Shown here piece by piece: positions 1 to 5,121 of a stretch of 5,121 bases of DNA. Below the pieces are notes generated by a model. It worked only from the letters and a program-made list of their open reading frames with translations, was not told the DNA's origin and did no database searches. Source of the DNA: an uncultured Ruminococcus sp. (lineage in GTDB: Bacteria > Bacillota > Clostridia > Lachnospirales > Lachnospiraceae). The stretch spans positions 1 through 5,121 of the forward strand of contig USKR01000117.1 of assembly GCA_900555215.1 (NCBI GenBank), in the 5' to 3' direction. The stretch's first letter is position 1. Every line of letters begins with the position of its first letter. The position numbers and the translations under genes were made by a program.

Positions 1-351
1 CGGATGGTAAGTAATGTTAATATCCCGAACAGTGCGCTCCAGATTGCAAATCTTCCGGCTGACGCGGTCGTAGAGACGAACGCGGTATTTGAACGGGATG
101 CGGTGCGGCCGCTTTATGCGGGAAAACTGCCTGAAGATATCCGAACCCTTGTAATGCCGCATGTAGAAAACCATGAGACTATCCTCCGAGCCGCGCTCGG
201 ATGTGACAGGGAGGCAGTGGTACGGGCATTTATGAATGATCCGCTGGTAAAAGGGAAAAAATGTGGAGAAAAAGATATCCGGCAGCTTGTGGATGACATG
301 CTGAGGGCAACACAGAGATATCTGCCGGAAGGATGGAGAGGACAGATATGA
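1..351 (+). CDS. Family 4 glycoside hydrolase, C-terminal fragment (LplD/alpha-galacturonidase-like)
   Basis: This is the last 116 codons of a gene that starts left of the window. The frame is open from base 1 and ends at TGA 349-351; the first ATG, at base 4, is internal. The tail has the family 4 hallmarks: a VNIPN segment, then NLPADAVVETNAVF, VRPLYAGKLP, PHVENHE and AFMNDPLV. The ETNA, PHVENHE and NDPLV blocks resemble, from memory, the end of Bacillus subtilis LplD, an alpha-galacturonidase, more than the MelA or GlvA branches, which usually read EVPC at the ETNA position. Family 4 enzymes are cytoplasmic and cleave glycosides by an NAD- and metal-dependent oxidation-elimination route. 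The catalytic and cofactor residues lie in the missing N-terminal part, so activity cannot be judged here. Family assignment is firm; the galacturonide substrate is inference. The loop after VNIPN reads SALQI where most relatives have a shorter, glycine-containing segment. Confidence 0.88.
   Translation, partial: RMVSNVNIPNSALQIANLPADAVVETNAVFERDAVRPLYAGKLPEDIRTLVMPHVENHETILRAALGCDREAVVRAFMNDPLVKGKKCGEKDIRQLVDDMLRATQRYLPEGWRGQI
335..340 (+). promoter_or_regulatory. Ribosome binding site fixing the start of the overlapping gene
   Basis: GGAGAG lies inside the end of the family 4 hydrolase gene, seven bases before ATG 348. It favours ATG 348 over the in-frame ATG 333, which has only AAGG directly abutting it and so no workable spacing. 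Confidence 0.65.
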
Positions 352-1052
352 TGAAACAGATTATACGAGCACAGTACCGCGCGGCTTTGAGAAAAGATAT
401 GGCAGAGGAGAAGTTGGACAGAGCTGTCCTTGCATGCCGCCGGAAAATGGAAAAAGAGAAACAGGAAGGACGTCTTTTGACAGGCGGGCTGTTCCGTTAT
501 CATGAGCTTTTATTTCTGTATATGGAATATGTGACAGAGGGAAGAGATCATGACACAAAGAGCCGGAAAGATCAGCCGGACTGGACAGAAATCCCGGAGC
601 AGTGGTTCCCGGAAATGGCGCCGTTTCTTCATACATGGCAGGAACTTTCCGGAGAAAAACACTGGGCGTATATGTATCCGGTCTTTTGGTTTGATACACC
701 GAAAGATCTGGAAACATGGAAACGTAAGAAAGCGCCGGATAAGCGATGCGGCAGGATCGCGGTGCTGTATCCGGATAAACTGTTTTCCTATGTGTGCAGC
801 CATCAGGCGATCGTAAAAGAAGGGCTCCTGACCGGAGACCGGTATCAGATGATATCGCTTCATGAAAATCTCCTTTTTTCCTATTTTGAGACGCCCCGGG
901 ACAGAGAGCAGGTGAATATCCGGAGAGAAGAAGGGGAATCACTGGAAATACAGAAGTGGGAGGCGGCGGACCCCGCGGGGCATTTTATACACTTCCCGGA
1001 GGCCGGGGGAGAGAACTTCCTTGTGATCGAGACAGTTATATCTGTGGGGTAA
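348..1052 (+). CDS. Conserved-looking hypothetical protein, translationally coupled to family 4 hydrolase
   Basis: The product has 234 residues if it starts at ATG 348, which overlaps the upstream TGA as ATGA; an in-frame ATG at 333 would add five residues but has poor ribosome-binding spacing. I do not recognise a named family. The N-terminal third (about residues 1-60) is charged and probably helical, with many Lys, Arg and Glu. A central part is rich in aromatics (PEQWFPEMAPFLHTW, then WAYMYPVFWFDTP), followed by a KCGRIAVLYPD-like stretch (here DKRCGRIAVLYPD). The C-terminal half has YVCSHQAIVKEGLLTGDRYQ and SLHENLLFSYFETPRDREQ, then a VIETVIS end. There is no signal peptide or membrane segment, so it is probably cytoplasmic. 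The dense Trp, Tyr, His and Arg pattern looks like a conserved folded domain, not a shadow frame. The four-base overlap suggests a role tied to the hydrolase or its sugar pathway, but the function is unknown. Confidence 0.85.
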   Translation: MMKQIIRAQYRAALRKDMAEEKLDRAVLACRRKMEKEKQEGRLLTGGLFRYHELLFLYMEYVTEGRDHDTKSRKDQPDWTEIPEQWFPEMAPFLHTWQELSGEKHWAYMYPVFWFDTPKDLETWKRKKAPDKRCGRIAVLYPDKLFSYVCSHQAIVKEGLLTGDRYQMISLHENLLFSYFETPRDREQVNIRREEGESLEIQKWEAADPAGHFIHFPEAGGENFLVIETVISVG

Positions 1053-1059
1053 ATCCAGA

Positions 1060-1088
1060 TTGTACTTTGGCGTGTCTTATTTTATAAT
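1060..1088 (+). promoter_or_regulatory. SigA-type promoter for the SdpI-like and family 2 hydrolase genes
   Basis: TTGTAC (1060-1065) and a consensus TATAAT (1083-1088) are separated by exactly 17 bases. It begins eight bases after the stop of the upstream gene, and transcription would start near 1095, about 90 bases before ATG 1184. The -35 box keeps only the TTG core (three of six consensus bases), which suggests moderate strength or an activator. It implies that the downstream genes form a separate unit from the family 4 hydrolase pair. Confidence 0.6.
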
Positions 1089-1097
1089 GGAGCAGAG

Positions 1098-1145
1098 CGG
1101 ACATTTACACTCGAATCCGGGACATCCCGGCCGGACTGTGTCCGG
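1098..1145 (+). other. Leader region with compact, mutually exclusive hairpins
   Basis: Downstream of the predicted start point lie two adjoining GC-rich inverted repeats. CCGGGA (1117-1122) faces TCCCGG (1125-1130), giving a five-pair stem with a four-base loop. CCGGAC (1131-1136) faces GTCCGG (1140-1145) across a TGT loop. The right arm TGTCCG (1139-1144) can instead pair with CGGACA (1098-1103), enclosing the first hairpin, so the outer and the second inner stem exclude each other. No run of T follows (TTAATACTTATG), so it is not a good intrinsic terminator. It may be a leader structure, a weak end for the upstream transcript, or a protein-binding palindrome. Confidence 0.4.
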
Positions 1146-1183
1146 TTAATACTTATGAAAGCATAAAAAGGAGATCTGACAAT

Positions 1184-1534
1184 ATGAGTGAAATGATACT
1201 TATCCTCTATCATGTACTTGCTCTGATCTTTGCTGTGACGGGGATTGTTGTGCTGCGCAGCCGGTCTTCATATCCGGATATGAAAGCGGGATACCATGTA
1301 AAAGAAGCCATGAAAAGTAAAGAAAGCTGGGAATATGCCAACAGCTTCTGCGGAAAACTATGCATTATATTTACAGTGGTATTTTTGCTGATCCCCCGTT
1401 TCCTGATCTCGGCGGGCTCGGGAAATGCGGCAGGCGCGGCTGTGCTGATTATAGGAGGAGCACTGGCGGCAGGAGTAACGGTGATCCTTCCGCTGCAGAT
1501 GCTGCGCAGGAAAAATAAGAAAGAGGAGAAATAG
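1184..1534 (+). CDS. SdpI-like small membrane protein
   Basis: A 116-residue protein with three predicted membrane helices at about residues 4-24, 57-76 and 82-105, and a basic, charged tail (RRKNKKEEK). Between the first two helices is a segment with GYHVKEAMKSKESWEYANSF and then CGKL (about 36-59). It fits the SdpI C-terminal domain pattern, in which a G-Y/R-x segment is followed by a Trp, then A-N and G-K entering a helix (here W49, N53, G57, K58). In Bacillus subtilis, SdpI is a membrane immunity protein against the SdpC toxin and also sequesters its repressor SdpR. Most short family members, like this one, have no known toxin partner, and none is visible here. The start is supported by AAGGAG (1168-1173) ten bases upstream. 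It is 52 bases from the family 2 hydrolase gene and probably shares its transcript. Family membership is likely; function as immunity is not shown. Confidence 0.72.
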   Translation: MSEMILILYHVLALIFAVTGIVVLRSRSSYPDMKAGYHVKEAMKSKESWEYANSFCGKLCIIFTVVFLLIPRFLISAGSGNAAGAAVLIIGGALAAGVTVILPLQMLRRKNKKEEK

Positions 1535-1586
1535 AAAAACAGGGATCGCACTGAGAGAAATTCAATGACCGCAGGAGGCAGAACGC

Positions 1587-3389
1587 ATGGAACAGCTTTA
1601 TACAAGATGGGGAAAAGAGCTTGACCCGGACCATGTCCTTGCAGAATATCCCAGACCTCTTATGGTCAGGGACAGTTATGTGAATCTGAACGGATACTGG
1701 GATTACGCGTTTACCAAAAAATTCCGCATGCCGGAGGAGTACGACGGGAAGATCCTTGTGCCGTTTTCCCCGGAGAGCGCACTTTCGGGAGTGTCAAGGC
1801 AGCTGCAGCCGGATGAATATCTTTGGTATCGCAGGAGCTTTATTCTGACTGGCTGGGCAGGGCGGAGAGCAGAGGGACACAGGCTGATCGTTCATTTCGG
1901 TGCTGTAGATCAGGCATGTGTTGTCTATGTGAACGGCAAGAAAGTTGTGCGGCATACAGGCGGGTACCTTCCTTTTGAGGCGGATATCACAGAGGCAGTG
2001 CAAGAGGGAGAGAATGAACTTGCAGCGGCGGTCAGAGATCTGAGTGATACCTCTTATCACGCCAGGGGAAAGCAGAAACTGAAGCGCGGCGGCATGTTTT
2101 ACACTGCGCAGAGCGGGATCTGGCAGACTGTCTGGATGGAAGAAGTGCCGAAACATTATATCCGTTCCGTGGAAACGGAAACCGATCCTGAGAAAAAAAT
2201 GGTCAGGATACGCGTGGATGCCGGCCCGGGCGGAGATAAGGCATATGGGATAAAGATATCTGTCAGAAGCCCCGGTATTTATGACAGTACAGATGTTTCT
2301 GCGGAGGAAGCAGGGGCGGATAAGGAAATCCTCTGCGACACAGAGGGCAGAAGCAGAGAGTGGATCGAAATTTCTCTGCCCGAGGTGAAACTTTGGACCT
2401 GCAGCGAACCATGGCTTTACTATTTTGATGTAAAAGCGGGAAATGACAAGGTAAAGAGCTATTTTGCCGTGAGAAAATTTTCGGTAGAAAAGGATGAAAA
2501 TGGTATCCCCCGGATCTGTTTAAATGGGAAACCGCAGTTTCAGAAGGGGGTGCTCGATCAGGGATACTGGCCGGACGGGCTGTATACCGCTCCGGCAGAT
2601 GATGCGTTCATTTTTGATATACGGGAAATGAAAAAGACCGGGTTTAACATGGTGCGTAAACACCTGAAGATCGAGCCTCAGAGATGGTACTATCACTGTG
2701 ACCGTATGGGTATGGCGGTCTGGCAGGACATGGTGAATGGCGGAGGCATATATAAGCCGTGGTTCGTGACTTATCTGGGAACAGTGCTGTCCTGGAGGGG
2801 GATCCGCATCCGGGACGGGCACAGCCGGCTTCTTGCAAGAAAGGACAGGAGAGGAAAACGGGAATTTGTCCGTGAGCTGAAAGAGACGATCCGTCTGCTG
2901 AAGGGGCATCCCAGTATCTGTACATGGGTGCTGTTTAATGAGGGGTGGGGACAGTTCGAGGCGGAAGCGCTGACCGGGATCGCCCGGGAATGTGATCCTT
3001 CCCGGCTGATCGATCAGGCGAGCGGCTGGTTTGATCAGGGGGACGGAGATTTTAACAGTGTGCATAATTATTTCTTTCGGCTTAAGGTGAAGCCGGAAAA
3101 GGAAAGAGCGTCCGTACTCTCAGAAATCGGCGGGTATACGTTCAGGGAAAAAGGTCACTGTGCATGTGATGAGCTTTATGGATATGGGGCTCATGAAAGC
3201 AGATATTCATTGAACCATTCGTACGAGGAACTGATGGAAAGAGTGGAAGCGCTGATCCCGGGGGGATTGTGTGCAAGTGTATACACCCAGTGGTCTGATG
3301 TGGAAGAAGAAGTCAACGGTATATACACATATGATAGAGAGTGCCGCAAGATCTGCGGAGAAAAGAGAGAGCCTGTCTCTGACTGCTGA
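1587..3389 (+). CDS. Family 2 glycoside hydrolase (beta-galactosidase/beta-glucuronidase superfamily), intracellular
   Basis: A complete 600-residue enzyme, close in size to beta-glucuronidase UidA (about 603). AGGAGG (1573-1578) lies eight bases before the ATG. The order is the standard one: an N-terminal sugar-binding jelly roll (about 20-190, with LWYRRSF, YVNGKKVVRHTGGYLPFE and SGIWQTVW at 176-183), an immunoglobulin-like domain (about 190-305), and a TIM barrel from about 306. RKH at 357-359 followed by EPQRWYYHCDRMG marks the barrel subgroup. The acid/base glutamate is E452 in FNEGWGQ, and the likely nucleophile is E513 in LSEIGGY. The end (YTQWSDVEEEVNGIYTYDR) is intact, so the gene is not truncated. 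There is no signal peptide, so it should hydrolyse beta-linked sugars already imported. Sequence alone does not separate galactosidase, glucuronidase and other specificities; a nearby uronidase-like family 4 enzyme makes a uronic-acid substrate worth considering. Confidence 0.93.
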   Translation: MEQLYTRWGKELDPDHVLAEYPRPLMVRDSYVNLNGYWDYAFTKKFRMPEEYDGKILVPFSPESALSGVSRQLQPDEYLWYRRSFILTGWAGRRAEGHRLIVHFGAVDQACVVYVNGKKVVRHTGGYLPFEADITEAVQEGENELAAAVRDLSDTSYHARGKQKLKRGGMFYTAQSGIWQTVWMEEVPKHYIRSVETETDPEKKMVRIRVDAGPGGDKAYGIKISVRSPGIYDSTDVSAEEAGADKEILCDTEGRSREWIEISLPEVKLWTCSEPWLYYFDVKAGNDKVKSYFAVRKFSVEKDENGIPRICLNGKPQFQKGVLDQGYWPDGLYTAPADDAFIFDIREMKKTGFNMVRKHLKIEPQRWYYHCDRMGMAVWQDMVNGGGIYKPWFVTYLGTVLSWRGIRIRDGHSRLLARKDRRGKREFVRELKETIRLLKGHPSICTWVLFNEGWGQFEAEALTGIARECDPSRLIDQASGWFDQGDGDFNSVHNYFFRLKVKPEKERASVLSEIGGYTFREKGHCACDELYGYGAHESRYSLNHSYEELMERVEALIPGGLCASVYTQWSDVEEEVNGIYTYDRECRKICGEKREPVSDC

Positions 3390-3410
3390 AAGCAGAATGA
3401 GGCAGGCTCT
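3368..3410. terminator. Long hairpin over the hydrolase stop codon, probable bidirectional terminator
   Basis: AGAGCCTG (3368-3375) pairs with CAGGCTCT (3403-3410). The stem continues through 3376-3379 with 3399-3402 (one G-U pair). After a three-by-three internal loop it resumes as CTGCT (3383-3387) with AGCAG (3391-3395) around a GAA loop. The stop codon of the family 2 hydrolase (3387-3389) lies at the tip. The + strand is followed by TTTGCTGTTTATCC, a modest T-rich tract. Read from the - strand it is followed by CTCTTTTCTCC, so it could end the spoVAC transcript as well. It fills the 28-base space between two convergent genes. Confidence 0.75.
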
Positions 3411-3417
3411 TTGCTGT

Positions 3418-3879
3418 TTATCCGATCAGCGTTCCCAGCCAGTACAGTATTCCCAGACACCAGCTTGTGAAGATACCGTACAGGATAACAGGACCTGCTA
3501 TAGTAAAAATCTTACATCCGATGCCGAATACCTGACCTTCTTTTTTGTATTCGATTGCCGGCGCGGCAACTGAGTTGGCAAATCCGGTGATGGGAACCAG
3601 AGCTCCGGCGCCTCCCCATTTCGCGAGACGGGGGTAGATTCCTGTGCCGGTGAGGAGCACGCTTAAAAGGACGAGGAGCAGGGATGTCCAGCTGCTGCAG
3701 TCGTCTGCGCTAAGCTTCTTCAGCTCGCAGTAGTGATTGATGACCTGTCCGATGAAACAGATGGTGCCCCCTAGGAGGAAGGCTTTGAGCATGTTCAGCC
3801 ATACATTGTGCTGCGGTGTTTTCTGTTTGACATATTCTTCATATTGTTTTTCCTGTTTTAAACGCTGTATCTTATCCAT
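3418..3879 (-). CDS. spoVAC: Stage V sporulation protein AC (SpoVAC)
   Basis: A 153-residue inner-membrane protein of the SpoVA complex, made in the forespore. SpoVA proteins load calcium-dipicolinate into the developing spore and release it at germination; Bacillus subtilis SpoVAC has been reported to act as a mechanosensitive channel. Family marks are the N-terminal YEEYVKQKTPQHNVWLNM (about 13-30), the first helix LKAFLLGGTICFIGQVI (31-47), a helix at about 64-82, and the signature GGAGALVPITGFANSVAAP (89-107) followed by EYKKEGQVFGIG. The last helices run from about 121 to 150. The start is ATG at 3877-3879, preceded by AAGGAGA (3887-3893) seven bases away, giving the usual family length of about 150. 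An upstream in-frame ATG at 3939 would add 20 polar residues but would place the -10 box inside the gene. It is transcribed away from spoVAD, not in front of it. Confidence 0.93.
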   Translation of the reverse strand: MDKIQRLKQEKQYEEYVKQKTPQHNVWLNMLKAFLLGGTICFIGQVINHYCELKKLSADDCSSWTSLLLVLLSVLLTGTGIYPRLAKWGGAGALVPITGFANSVAAPAIEYKKEGQVFGIGCKIFTIAGPVILYGIFTSWCLGILYWLGTLIG

Positions 3880-3923
3880 GAGGCGGTCTCCTTTCTTTTC
3901 AGCCTGATTGCGCTGTCTTTTGT

Positions 3924-3952
3924 TAGTATCTGGAATCATTCGGAAAATATAC
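3924..3952 (-). promoter_or_regulatory. SigG-like promoter for spoVAC
   Basis: Read on the - strand, GTATA (3952-3948) fits the -35 pattern GHATR, and GATACTA (3930-3924) is one base off the usual CATAMTA -10 box. They are 17 bases apart. Transcription would start near 3917, about 38 bases before the spoVAC ATG. Forespore expression by SigG is known for the spoVA operon in Bacillus subtilis, which supports the reading. Confidence 0.66.
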
Positions 3953-3955
3953 CCT

Positions 3956-3984
3956 GCATATTCATGGAAAACATGCGCATAATA
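3956..3984 (+). promoter_or_regulatory. SigG-like promoter for spoVAD
   Basis: GCATA (3956-3960, preceded by T) and CATAATA (3978-3984) are 17 bases apart. Both boxes match the forespore SigG patterns GHATR and CATAMTA. Transcription would start near 3991, about 28 bases before the spoVAD ATG, with the ribosome binding site AGGTGAGG (4004-4011) in between. This is the better of the two divergent promoters. Confidence 0.75.
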
Positions 3985-4018
3985 CCCATATGACAGACGG
4001 AAAAGGTGAGGATGCGGT

Positions 4019-5089
4019 ATGGATCAGATCGTAAAAGGAAGCCAGAGCCTGATATTTGCAAATGCGCCTTATCTTATAAGCGCGGCATCGGTGACTGGCA
4101 GTAAGGAGGCGGAAGGACCTCTGGGGAAACTGTTTGATATGACAAGCGAGGATGATCTCTTCGGGGCGCAGACCTGGGAGGAGGCGGAAAGCACAATGCA
4201 GAAAGAAGCTTGTGTCCTGGCGCTTGGAAAAGCCCATGTGACGGCAGAGGATGTACGCTATCTGTTCGGAGGCGACTTATTGAGGCAGGGGATTGCCACG
4301 TCTATGGGCGTAGAGGGGCTCCAGATTCCTATATTCGGACTTTACGGAGCCTGCTCTACGTCCGGGGAAGCGCTTGCCCTGGCGGCAATGAGCGCGGCCG
4401 CCGGATACGGCGAGTATATGCTTGCCGTTACTTCCAGCCATTTCGGCAGCGCGGAAAAAGAGTTTCGTTTTCCGCTGGGATATGCCAGTCAGAGACCGCT
4501 GTCGGCGCACTGGACAGTGACAGGGAGCGGCGCGTTTCTTGTCCGTTCAGCTGAAAAACCGGCAGGGAACAAACAGGATAAGTACGAAAACAGCCAGGTG
4601 CGTCAGGAGAAGAGCCATGTCCGTATCGCAGGCGTGACTGTGGGAAAGATTGTGGATTACGGTCTGAAAGATTCACAGAATATGGGCGCGTGCATGGCTC
4701 CCGCGGCGATGGATACGATTGTGAGAAATTTCGAAGATATGGGAAGGACAGAGCAGGACTATGACCGGATCATTACGGGAGATCTGGGCTATGTGGGACA
4801 GTCCATCCTGTTTGACCTGGTCAGAGGGAAGGGATATGACATCCGGGAACGGCATCTGGACTGCGGGATGACGATCTTTGACCGGCAGACACAGGATACC
4901 CATGCAGGGGGGAGCGGCTGTGGCTGCGCGGCAGTGACATTAGCCTCCTTTGTACTCCCGAAGATTGAAAAAGGCGAGTGGAAACGCGTTCTGTTTGTCC
5001 CAACGGGGGCATTGATGTCAACTGTAAGTTTTAATGAGGGCGCCAGTGTTCCGGGGATCGCACACGGGATCGTGCTGGAGCATTGCTGA
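4019..5089 (+). CDS. spoVAD: Stage V sporulation protein AD (SpoVAD)
   Basis: A 356-residue protein with a thiolase-like fold that works at the forespore inner membrane as the dipicolinate-binding part of the SpoVA channel. The N-terminus GSQSLIFANAPYLISAASVTG, cut here as GSQSLIFANAP then YLISAASVTG (about 7-27), is typical, as are LFGGDLLRQGIATS (82-95) and PIFGLYGACSTSGEAL (104-119). C112 in GACST sits at the position of the thiolase nucleophile. Further marks are GSGAFLVRS (169-177), DYGLKDSQNMGACMAPAA (213-230), GDLGYVGQ (254-261), the HAGGSGCGC stretch (295-303), LFVPTGALMS (325-334) and a GIVLEHC end. Length is somewhat above the roughly 338 of Bacillus subtilis; the excess falls in a hydrophilic stretch at about 177-199 (AEKPAGNKQDKYENSQ region). 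The start has AGGTGAGG seven bases upstream. The gene is transcribed away from spoVAC and probably leads into a further spoVA gene. Confidence 0.96.
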   Translation: MDQIVKGSQSLIFANAPYLISAASVTGSKEAEGPLGKLFDMTSEDDLFGAQTWEEAESTMQKEACVLALGKAHVTAEDVRYLFGGDLLRQGIATSMGVEGLQIPIFGLYGACSTSGEALALAAMSAAAGYGEYMLAVTSSHFGSAEKEFRFPLGYASQRPLSAHWTVTGSGAFLVRSAEKPAGNKQDKYENSQVRQEKSHVRIAGVTVGKIVDYGLKDSQNMGACMAPAAMDTIVRNFEDMGRTEQDYDRIITGDLGYVGQSILFDLVRGKGYDIRERHLDCGMTIFDRQTQDTHAGGSGCGCAAVTLASFVLPKIEKGEWKRVLFVPTGALMSTVSFNEGASVPGIAHGIVLEHC

Positions 5090-5113
5090 AGCACAAAAAG
5101 AGAATGGCTGATC

Positions 5114-5119
5114 GGGAGG
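5114..5119 (+). promoter_or_regulatory. Ribosome binding site of a gene beginning at or past the right edge
   Basis: GGGAGG lies 25 bases after the spoVAD stop, with the window ending two bases later. No terminator hairpin lies between, so a co-transcribed gene should begin just outside; spoVAE is the expected one. An ATG at 5104 opens a frame to the edge, but its only ribosome-binding candidate (AAAGAG) is too close. Confidence 0.55.
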
Positions 5120-5121
5120 TA

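Noticed and set aside
361..942. 193-codon open frame on the - strand opposite the unknown protein
   Set aside because: It is antisense to a gene with a good start and coherent protein pattern. Its own translation is rich in Ser, Pro and Leu with no domain-like pattern.
1155..1166. Three-codon upstream frame (ATG AAA GCA TAA) in the leader of the SdpI-like gene
   Set aside because: No ribosome binding site precedes it, and a frame this short is expected by chance.
1155..1169. Possible catabolite-response (cre) site around TGAAAGCATAAAA
   Set aside because: The central CG of the cre pattern is missing and the right half does not match.
2520..3065. 181-codon open frame on the - strand inside the family 2 hydrolase
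   Set aside because: It lies opposite the catalytic domain, including the E452 region, and is a codon-bias shadow with no ribosome binding site or recognisable motif.
3271..3573. 100-codon + strand open frame over the end of the hydrolase and spoVAC
   Set aside because: It overlaps two well-supported genes in another frame or strand, crosses the terminator hairpin, and its product has no coherent pattern.
3880..3939. N-terminal extension of SpoVAC to an ATG at 3939
   Set aside because: The first 20 residues are unlike the family, the ATG lacks a good ribosome binding site, and the stretch contains the -10 box. The ATG at 3877-3879 has a strong site and gives the normal length.

Overview
The window looks like chromosomal DNA from a spore-forming gut Bacillota, most probably a member of the Lachnospiraceae. 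The grounds are strong AGGAGG-type ribosome binding sites, moderate GC content, short gene spacing, glycan-degradation genes, and the clostridial form of the spoVA sporulation locus. No RNA gene, insertion sequence, CRISPR array or phage gene is visible.

Left part (1-3389, all on the + strand) is a carbohydrate-use region. It opens with the C-terminal end of a glycoside hydrolase family 4 enzyme whose tail resembles the LplD (alpha-galacturonidase) branch. An unrecognised 234-residue soluble protein overlaps its stop codon by ATGA and is probably translationally coupled to it. After a 131-base gap holding a good SigA-type promoter and a leader with compact hairpins, a second unit begins. It has a small SdpI-like membrane protein, then a complete, cytoplasmic 600-residue family 2 glycoside hydrolase with both catalytic glutamates in place. 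The two hydrolases could act on short uronic-acid or galactoside oligosaccharides taken up by the cell, but the substrate is inferred.

A long hairpin that contains the family 2 hydrolase stop codon closes this unit. It also serves as a plausible terminator for the convergent gene coming from the right.

Right part (3418-5121) is a sporulation locus: spoVAC on the - strand and spoVAD on the + strand. Their products belong to the channel that moves calcium-dipicolinate into the forespore and out of the germinating spore. In the familiar layout the spoVAC and spoVAD genes follow one another in one operon. Here they are divergent, and the 139 bases between them carry two SigG-like promoters whose -35 boxes sit back to back, three bases apart. 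This is the most notable feature of the window. A ribosome binding site at the right edge shows that another gene follows spoVAD, probably spoVAE.

No wholly new system was found. The best leads are the divergent SigG promoter pair and the unknown protein coupled to the family 4 hydrolase.
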